DNA from: QHWK01 sp035315685
Lineage (GTDB): Bacteria > Acidobacteriota > Vicinamibacteria > Vicinamibacterales > CAVVIG01
Reading direction: 5' to 3'
DNA: 21,576 bases
Assembly (NCBI GenBank): GCA_035315685.1
Contig: DATFXR010000145.1
Location: forward strand, 1 to 21,576
The notes below the pieces were generated by a model. It saw only the letters and a list, made by a program, of their open reading frames with translations, was not told where the DNA came from and did not search any database. Below are positions 14,900 to 21,576 of this stretch, piece by piece; positions within the stretch are counted from its first letter, which is position 1, and each line of letters starts with the position of its first letter. A program made the translations under genes and the position numbers.

Positions 14900-15892
14900 G
14901 TGTGCAATCGCAGCAGCGGTTTCTCGGTAGTCGAACTCACGGTGGCCCTTGCGCTCACAATGACCGTCGTCGGAACGGTCGTGGCGATCGTCAATCCGGC
15001 GCGCAGTGCGTTCGCCGCGCAATCGGAGGCCGTGGACGTGCAACAGCGGCTGCGCGTCGGCGTCGAGGCGCTGATGCGCGAGTTGGTCGCTGCGGGCGCC
15101 GGGTCGCCCGTCGGAGGCCAGTCCGGCCCGCTCGGTGACTCGATCCCGCCTGTGATGCCGTTCCGCCGCGGTGCAAGCCGGAGCGATCCGCCGGAGATGT
15201 TCAGGACCGACACGATCACCGTGGTCAGCGTTCCGGCGACCGCGGCGCAGACGACGCTCGCCGCGGATCGTGCGCCGGGCGCGACAACGCTGACGCTGAT
15301 GCCGACGGCAGGCTGTCCCGACCGCATCAACGTGTGCGGGTTTGCGCCGGGCATGACCGTGCTCGTCTACGACGCCGGCGGTGCGTTCGACATTTTCGTC
15401 GTCGACGCCGTAGACGATGGCGCGTCGCAGGTCACGGTTGCGCCGCCCGAGTCGGCGTTCACGTACTCGAACGGAGCGGTCGTGGTCGAGGCACGCGTTC
15501 GCACCTACTACTTGAAAGAGGATCCCGTCTCGCGCAGCTCACAGCTGATGCAGGCCGACGGCGGCGCAGCGCCCGACGCGCCGCTCCTCGATCATGTTGC
15601 CGCCCTGACGTTCGACTACGGCGGAGCATCGGCCGCGCCGATCGCCGCTTCCGAGCTCGCCGACGGTCCATGGCTGCCAGACGCGACTGCCGCGTCGCGA
15701 TGGGACGCGGATCTCCGGCGCATCAGAAGCGTGGGGGTTACGCTGCGGGTCGAGGCCGCGATCGCCGCATTGCGGGGACCGGCCGGCGCGCTGTTCCGCA
15801 ACGCCGGCGTCGCGACGTCGGTGCACGCGTGGGTTCCGGATCAGGAGATCCGGTTCGTGATCTCGCCGCGCAACCTGGTCGAGAGTCGATGA
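14900..15892 (+). CDS. PilW/GspJ-like minor pilin
   Basis: The GTG at 14900 gives a 330-aa protein with a compact leader MCNRSSG cut before FSVVELTVALALTMTVVGTVVAIV, Glu at mature position 5. The open frame extends about 100 codons further upstream, but that part is shadow of the preceding gene. The segment AVDVQQRLRVGVEALMRELVAAGAGSP is the usual PilW/GspJ pattern of a helix followed by a hydrophobic, glycine-rich turn. The start is 1 base after the upstream stop, and its own stop overlaps the next start, so the three genes form one translational unit. It is a second, divergent version of the pilW-type gene at 10622-11629. Confidence 0.8.
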   Translation: MCNRSSGFSVVELTVALALTMTVVGTVVAIVNPARSAFAAQSEAVDVQQRLRVGVEALMRELVAAGAGSPVGGQSGPLGDSIPPVMPFRRGASRSDPPEMFRTDTITVVSVPATAAQTTLAADRAPGATTLTLMPTAGCPDRINVCGFAPGMTVLVYDAGGAFDIFVVDAVDDGASQVTVAPPESAFTYSNGAVVVEARVRTYYLKEDPVSRSSQLMQADGGAAPDAPLLDHVAALTFDYGGASAAPIAASELADGPWLPDATAASRWDADLRRIRSVGVTLRVEAAIAALRGPAGALFRNAGVATSVHAWVPDQEIRFVISPRNLVESR

Positions 15893-16545
15893 GTGCGCGT
15901 CTCGAGCATGAGCGCGGCGCCGCGCTCGTCATGGTGATCATGGCGCTGTCGCTGTTGACGTCACTGACCGTCTCGCTGCTGCTGTCGGCGTCGGCGGACG
16001 TCGTCACGGCCGCGAATTTCAGGACTCAGCGCGCCACGCTGTACGCGGCGGACGCGATCTTCGAGCGCGCGATGATCGACATCGCTGCCGCGCCGGACTG
16101 GGATGCGCTGATTGCCGGCTCGGTCGTCTCGACGTTCACGGACGGTCCTGCCGCAGGAGTGCGCACGCTGGACGACGGTGCCGAGATCGCGGTCGGGGAG
16201 CTGGTCACCATGGCCGACTGTCACAAACGCAGCGCTTGCACCGATGCGGAGCTCGACGCGGTCACGGCGGACCGGCCCTGGGGTATGAGGAACCCGCGGT
16301 GGCGGCTCTACGCGTACGGCCGGCTCGGCGATTTGCTGCCCGAGGCCGACGTGGGCCTGCCGTGGTATGTCGCCCTGATGATTGCCGGGCATCCGCTGGG
16401 CAGCGGCGCGATCGCCGTGCGCGCCGAGGCATTCGGCCCGCGTAAGGCCCACAGCATCATCGAGGTGACGGTCGCGCGCGACGTCGACAGCGACTACAAT
16501 GATCGAACCGCGCCGCGAACGCTGTCGTGGCGCGAGGTGCGTTAG
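15889..16545 (+). CDS. PilX/GspK-like minor pilin protein
   Basis: A 218-aa protein that starts at an ATG overlapping the previous stop codon. The N-terminus MSARLEHERGAALVMVIMALSLLTSLTVSLLLSASADVVTAANFRTQRATLYAADAIFERA has the PilX_N layout: charged leader, R-G, hydrophobic helix, then a conserved A-A-D/E after the N-F/Y-R motif. As in PilX there is no Glu at mature position 5. The rest is a small globular domain with one cysteine pair (C-H-K-R-S-A-C). It completes the second minor pilin set, which lacks a fimT-like gene; the FimT of the first set may serve both (inference). Confidence 0.75.
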   Translation: MSARLEHERGAALVMVIMALSLLTSLTVSLLLSASADVVTAANFRTQRATLYAADAIFERAMIDIAAAPDWDALIAGSVVSTFTDGPAAGVRTLDDGAEIAVGELVTMADCHKRSACTDAELDAVTADRPWGMRNPRWRLYAYGRLGDLLPEADVGLPWYVALMIAGHPLGSGAIAVRAEAFGPRKAHSIIEVTVARDVDSDYNDRTAPRTLSWREVR

Positions 16546-16637
16546 TGCGGTTTTCGAATGGCCGTAGCGCGAAGGTTTCAGGCGCGCGACTCAAGTTCAC
16601 GCATGGATCGACCGATAAGCAATCTGGTCGCTGTTTC

Positions 16638-17222
16638 ATGAAGGCGTATCTCCGCTCTGTCGCGATGGTTCTGGTCAACGGACTGCTCTGGTCGCAGGGC
16701 GGTCCGATTCTCCGCGCGCAGTCGCTCGCCGATCTTGCGAAGAAGGAAGAGGAGCGGCGCAAGACGGTGTCCCAGCCGGCGAAGGTCTACACGAACAAGG
16801 ACCTCACCCCGGTTCCTCCGGGCGCGCCTGTACCGCCGCCGCCCGCCGCCACGGGCGACGCGAAGGCCGGCGACGCCACGGATGCCGCGTCACAAAAACC
16901 GGCAGCCGCGGACAAAGACAAGGGCGACAAGAGCGAGAAGAAGGATCAGGCCTACTGGTCGAAAAAGCTCAACGAGTTGCAGCAGCAACTCGAGCACGAT
17001 CAATCCTTCGCCGATGCGCTGCAGGTCAAGATCAACGCGCTCACCACCGACTTCGTCAATCGCGACGATCCGGTCCAGCGCAGCCGAATCGAGCAGGAGC
17101 GCAACAAGTCGCTTGCCGAGCTGACGCGGTTGAAGAAGGCCGTGATCGACGACAACAAGGCGATCGCCGACCTGCAGGAAGAAGCGCGGCGCGCCGGCGT
17201 TCCGCCAGGCTGGCTCCGCTAG
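16638..17222 (+). CDS. Exported coiled-coil protein of unknown function
   Basis: The 194-aa protein starts at ATG 16638; the frame is open to 16527 but the signal peptide fixes the start. Residues 1-28 are a signal peptide ending R-A-Q-S. The mature protein begins LADLAKKEEERRKTV, continues through a Pro/Ala/Lys-rich linker (about 55-105) and a coiled coil (about 103-183; KKLNELQQQLEHDQSFADALQVK, then RIEQERNKSLAELTRLKKAV), and ends VPPGWLR. I remember similar 'SLA-x-x-A-K-K-E-E-E-R-R-K' exported proteins from acidobacterial genomes, with no assigned function. The next gene starts 1 base after its stop, so it may be co-transcribed with the regulator. No clear ribosome binding site precedes it. 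Confidence 0.7.
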   Translation: MKAYLRSVAMVLVNGLLWSQGGPILRAQSLADLAKKEEERRKTVSQPAKVYTNKDLTPVPPGAPVPPPPAATGDAKAGDATDAASQKPAAADKDKGDKSEKKDQAYWSKKLNELQQQLEHDQSFADALQVKINALTTDFVNRDDPVQRSRIEQERNKSLAELTRLKKAVIDDNKAIADLQEEARRAGVPPGWLR

Positions 17223-17223
17223 A

Positions 17224-18639
<1,416 letters not shown>

Positions 18640-18689
18640 CCAGCAATCGGCAGCTGGAATGTGGATCACGCTGCAACGCGTGCCGCTCC

Positions 18690-18776
18690 CACGAAGTCAC
18701 GAAGAGAACACGAGGGATCACGAAGAGCGCTTCGTTCAAAAATCTTCGTGCGCCTGCGTGTTTTCGCGTCTTCGTG
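18690..18776. repeat. Long imperfect inverted repeat of CACGAAG-type units
   Basis: The left arm (18690-18726) contains CACGAAG or CACGAAGA-like units several times. The right arm (18743-18776) is its near reverse complement, differing by a few mismatches and two small gaps, around a 16-base loop. The arms also contain internal direct repeats. It lies between two convergent genes and could act as a two-way terminator. The same CACGAAG motif is one I remember as common between genes in Acidobacteriota, Planctomycetota and Deltaproteobacteria genomes. The remaining bases of the 18640-18832 gap hold no gene. Confidence 0.7.
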
Positions 18777-18832
18777 TGCACGGCAGGTCCGTTGGCAGCG
18801 TGACGGCGTGCCGCGCTTTCTACGCTCCACAC

Positions 18833-19927
18833 TCACTTCGCGAAGCCCACCTGTTTCAGCGCCGCGCGAAGCTCTTTTTCCGTCACGTCATCGACGATGG
18901 TCGTGGCGCCGACGGTGGTCGGCAGCACGAAGTGCAGCTTCCCAGCCACGACCTTCTTGTCGTGCTGCATCGCTTCGAGCATCTGGGTCGCGGAGAGATC
19001 CGCGATCGGTGGCAGCGGGCCGAGGCTGGCGATGAGATCAGCGAGCGCCTTGCGATCCGTTTCGGCGAGCGCGCCGCGTGCGCGCGCGAGCTGTGCCGCG
19101 ACGAGCATGCCGTAGCCGACGGCTTCACCGTGGCGAAAGCGGCGGTATTTCGTCACCGCTTCGATCGCGTGCCCGGCAGTGTGGCCGAAGTTCAAGATGC
19201 GCCGCAGCCCGGTCTCCCGCTCGTCCTTCACGACGACGTCCGCCTTGATCCGGCACGATTCCGCGATGATCGGCGTCAGCACTTCAGGGGCGCGCGCGAA
19301 AATCGCCTTTCGATCGCTGCTCAGCCGATCGAACAGACTCGCGCTAGACGTCATCCCGTACTTGATGATTTCGTACAGCCCGGCGCGGAACTCGCGCCTG
19401 GCCAGCGTCGCGAGCACCGTCGGATCGACGACCACCGCGTGCGGCTGGTGAAAGGCGCCGATCAGATTCTTGCCCTGCGGGTGGTTGACGCCGACCTTGC
19501 CGCCGATGGCACTGTCCACTTGCGCCAGCAGCGTGGTCGGCACGTGGACCACGGCGATGCCGCGCAAGTAGGTTGCGGCCGCGAATCCGGCCATGTCGCC
19601 GATCACGCCGCCGCCGAAGGTGACCAGCGTCGTCGCCCGATCGGCATTCGCGCGGACCAGCGCATCGTAAATCCGCGTGACGGTCGCCAGCTGCTTGAAA
19701 CGCTCGCCGTCCGGGACGAGGATCGGTTCGACGGCGCCCATTCCATGTGCGAGCTGCGGTCCGTGCAGCCGCCACACCAGCGGACTCGACACTACGAAGC
19801 GCCGTGCCGGCGCGCGAGCCGCGTCGAGCACGCGCGCGATCGCCCCGAGCGCGCCGTCGGCGATCGTGACTGTGTAGGTCCGCGACGGCGTCGGCACGTC
19901 GATGACCGGCATGGCGGCGACGGGCAT
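18833..19927 (-). CDS. aroB: 3-dehydroquinate synthase
   Basis: At 364 aa the protein has normal family length. It converts DAHP to 3-dehydroquinate, step two of the shikimate pathway, with NAD+ and a divalent metal. Visible motifs are the NAD-binding GGGVIGDMAGFAAATYLRG (105-123), PTTLLAQVDSAIGGKVGVNHP (130-150), the metal ligands Glu186 (GLYEIIKYG), His249 (NFGHTAGHAIE) and His266 (HGEAVGYGM), and D-K-K near the C-terminus. The ATG at 19927 or the one at 19912 (MPVIDV) could be the start. It converges on the regulator gene across an inverted repeat and is divergent from nadB with 29 bases between starts. There is no link to the pilus genes. Confidence 0.96.
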   Translation of the reverse strand: MPVAAMPVIDVPTPSRTYTVTIADGALGAIARVLDAARAPARRFVVSSPLVWRLHGPQLAHGMGAVEPILVPDGERFKQLATVTRIYDALVRANADRATTLVTFGGGVIGDMAGFAAATYLRGIAVVHVPTTLLAQVDSAIGGKVGVNHPQGKNLIGAFHQPHAVVVDPTVLATLARREFRAGLYEIIKYGMTSSASLFDRLSSDRKAIFARAPEVLTPIIAESCRIKADVVVKDERETGLRRILNFGHTAGHAIEAVTKYRRFRHGEAVGYGMLVAAQLARARGALAETDRKALADLIASLGPLPPIADLSATQMLEAMQHDKKVVAGKLHFVLPTTVGATTIVDDVTEKELRAALKQVGFAK

Positions 19928-19956
19928 GAAAATGCGTTTGATAGGATAGCACCCCG

Positions 19957-21540
19957 ATGCATGCTGGCAGCGCGTTCGACTTCGTGATCGTCGGCGGTGG
20001 CGTCGCCGGATTGCGCGCGGCGATCGCGCTCGCTGGTTCCGGCCGCGTCGTCGTGTTGACGAAGGCGGACCCGGCCGAGAGCAACACCGGCTACGCGCAG
20101 GGCGGTGTCGCCGCGGCGATTGGCGACGACGACACTCCAGCGCTCCACGAAGCGGATACGATTCGTGCGGGCGACGGGCTCTGCGACGAGGAAGCCGTCC
20201 GCGTGTGCGTGGGCGAAGGACCGCACTATGTCCGCGAGCTGATTGACTGGGGCGCGCGCTTCGATCGGGCTGCCGATGGCCGCCCGGCGCTCGGGCGCGA
20301 GGCCGCGCACAGCGTGCGGCGCGTGCTGCACGCGGGCGACGCGACCGGTCGCGAGATCGGACGCGTGCTGTGGGAACGTGTCAGCGCGCTCGGATCGGTG
20401 ACGACGATCGATCATGCGCTCGTCACCGAAGTCGTCGTCGACGGCGACGGAGCCGTTGGCGTGCGCTACGCCGATCGCGACGGCGTACGGCAGGAGGTGC
20501 GCGCCGCCGCGACACTGCTCGCCACGGGCGGCGCCGGCCAGGTGTTCCGCGAGACGACCAATCCGGCGGTCGCGACCGGCGACGGCATCGCGCTCGCGTT
20601 TCGCGCCGGCGCACGGGTCGCCGATCTCGAGTTCGTCCAGTTCCATCCGACCGCGCTCAAGCGGGCGGGCGCGCCGCGATTTCTGATTTCCGAGGCGCTG
20701 CGCGGCGAGGGCGCGCGGCTCGTGAACAGCCGCGGCGAGCGCTTCATGACTCGCTATCACCCGGACGGCGATCTCGCCCCCCGCGACGTGGTCGCGCGCG
20801 GCATCGTCCGCGAGTCGGAGAGCGTCGGAGGCGACGTCTTCCTGACGCTCGCGCATCTCGACCCCGCGTACGTGCGACGGCGCTTCCCGACCATCGCGGC
20901 GATGCTCGAGGACATCGGCCTCGATCTCGCGACCGATCCGATACCGGTTGGACCGGCGGCGCACTACATCATGGGCGGCGTTGACACCGACGTCTGCGGG
21001 CGGACGTCGCTGAAGGGACTGTTCGCGGCGGGCGAGGTCGCATGTACCGGCCTCCACGGTGCCAATCGACTCGCGAGCAACTCGCTGCTCGAGGGGCTGG
21101 TGTTCGGCGCCCGGGCTGCCGCTGCGATGCAGGAACCGCTGCGCGCTGCGCCTCTGAAGCGGGATCGGGTCATGGCTGATGGCTCAGGGCTGATGGCTTT
21201 TGTCACGAACGGCCAGCCCATCAGCCATCAACCCTATGCCATCAGCCATCAGCCATTAGCCATGACGGGCGTCAGAGACCTCATGTGGCGCTCCGCCGGC
21301 TTGTTCCGCAGCCACGACGATCTGGCGCGCGCGGCGGCGACGCTCGAATCGGCGGCCGCGGCGTCGTACCCGCTGACGGCCGACGGCGCCAGACAGCTGA
21401 ATCTTGCGATTGTCGGGCGGCTGATCGCTCGCGCGGCTCTGCGCCGCGAAGAAAGTCGCGGCGGTCACTATCGAAGCGACTATCCGGCGCGCGACGATCT
21501 ACACTGGAAGGTCCACCTCGTCGACCAACACCATGGCTAA
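19957..21540 (+). CDS. nadB: L-aspartate oxidase with in-frame repeat insertion
   Basis: The 527-aa flavoprotein oxidises aspartate to iminoaspartate, the first step of de novo NAD synthesis. It shows the FAD-binding GGGVAG (13-18), SNTGYAQGGVAAAIG (42-56), the active-site stretches HPTALKR (230-236), E-G-A-R-L-V-N (251-257) and APRDVVAR (274-281), plus GLHGANRLASNSLLEGLVFG (365-384). It ends with the NadB signature RREESRGGHYRSDYP (496-510). Between the FAD/capping part and the C-terminal helical domain, residues about 406-436 (VMADGSGLMAF...QPISHQPYAISHQPLAM) are foreign to the family and are encoded by an inverted repeat. The frame is kept through it, and all catalytic motifs are intact, so the enzyme is probably active. 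The start is ATG 19957; the ribosome site is weak. Confidence 0.95.
   Translation: MHAGSAFDFVIVGGGVAGLRAAIALAGSGRVVVLTKADPAESNTGYAQGGVAAAIGDDDTPALHEADTIRAGDGLCDEEAVRVCVGEGPHYVRELIDWGARFDRAADGRPALGREAAHSVRRVLHAGDATGREIGRVLWERVSALGSVTTIDHALVTEVVVDGDGAVGVRYADRDGVRQEVRAAATLLATGGAGQVFRETTNPAVATGDGIALAFRAGARVADLEFVQFHPTALKRAGAPRFLISEALRGEGARLVNSRGERFMTRYHPDGDLAPRDVVARGIVRESESVGGDVFLTLAHLDPAYVRRRFPTIAAMLEDIGLDLATDPIPVGPAAHYIMGGVDTDVCGRTSLKGLFAAGEVACTGLHGANRLASNSLLEGLVFGARAAAAMQEPLRAAPLKRDRVMADGSGLMAFVTNGQPISHQPYAISHQPLAMTGVRDLMWRSAGLFRSHDDLARAAATLESAAAASYPLTADGARQLNLAIVGRLIARAALRREESRGGHYRSDYPARDDLHWKVHLVDQHHG
21171..21264. repeat. GCCATCAGCC-type inverted repeat inside nadB
   Basis: The left arm (21171-21197) is a near reverse complement of 21224-21250, and the right side continues with more GCCATCAGCC-like units to 21264. 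Unit motifs are GGCTGATGGC on the left and GCCATCAGCC on the right. About 94 bases are added without a stop or frameshift. Repeats of this ATGGCTGATGGCT kind are familiar to me from intergenic regions of other genomes, which makes an inserted mobile repeat likely. Confidence 0.75.
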
Positions 21541-21576
21541 ACAAGAGAAGGCCCAGCAGGCCAAAGACGCGTTCGT
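21533..21576 (+). CDS. Start of an unidentified gene (partial)
   Basis: An ATG at 21533 overlaps the last codons of nadB and opens a frame (MAKQEKAQQAKDAFV) to the window end. The first residues are charged and helical. Fourteen full codons are too few to identify a family. The overlap with nadB suggests co-transcription. Confidence 0.5.
   Translation, partial: MAKQEKAQQAKDAF

Noticed and set aside
18659..19987. Plus-strand open frame (442 codons) opposite aroB
   Set aside because: It is a shadow of aroB; the sequence is Arg/His-rich, lacks domains, and aroB is unmistakable on the other strand.
21171..21264. CRISPR-like array from the repeated GCCATCAGCC units
   Set aside because: Units are about 10 bases, adjacent, without unique spacers of regular length, and lie in an open frame of nadB.

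Overview
The window is high-GC bacterial chromosome, densely coded, with most neighbouring genes overlapping at ATGA or GTGA junctions. Gene content and several proteins of recognisable type (short type IVa pilins, GC-rich REP-like hairpins, a 'SLADLAKKEEERRK' exported coiled-coil protein) suggest an Acidobacteriota relative, possibly Vicinamibacteria. That placement is inference from remembered family features, not from a marker gene.

From 1 to about 18640 the window is almost entirely a type IV pilus locus. It opens with the last codons of a PilS-like kinase and pilR, then an intergenic region holding a textbook sigma-54 promoter and two TGACA-N5-TGTCA palindromes, then two tandem, nearly identical major pilin genes closed by a strong terminator. 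Next come a VKOR-DsbA disulfide-forming fusion, an ABC-type ATPase and permease (pilH/pilI-like), a TPR-like membrane-anchored protein, the prepilin peptidase pilD, and a second NtrB/PilS-type kinase. The order pilS-pilR-pilA-(pilG/H/I)-pilD-pilS2-pilR2 is the order of the Myxococcus xanthus pil cluster. Here the second kinase (7730-9043) and second sigma-54 regulator (17224-18639) are pulled apart by about 8 kb carrying two minor-pilin sets.

The first minor-pilin set (fimT-pilV-pilW-pilX order) is on the minus strand at 12806-9037. It has its own perfect-looking sigma-54 promoter, placed so close to the first ATG that the transcript would have a leader of only about 6 nt. The second set (GspI/PilV-, GspJ/PilW- and PilX-like) is on the plus strand at 14335-16545. 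Between them lies a zinc-ribbon/TPR membrane protein, preceded by a 431-base region that also holds a pair of REP-like hairpins. After the second set come an exported coiled-coil protein of unknown function and the second regulator.

From 18640 on the content is housekeeping. A long imperfect inverted repeat built of CACGAAG-like units sits between the convergent regulator and aroB. aroB (minus) and nadB (plus) are divergent with 29 bases between them. nadB carries an in-frame insert made of GCCATCAGCC-type inverted repeats in its inter-domain linker. The window ends in the first codons of another gene.

Taken together, the two sigma-54 regulators and the two sigma-54 promoters point to coordinated control of major and minor pilin expression. 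PilD would process all prepilins, and the VKOR-DsbA protein could oxidise the single cysteine pair present in each major pilin. No CRISPR array, insertion sequence, tRNA or rRNA was seen.
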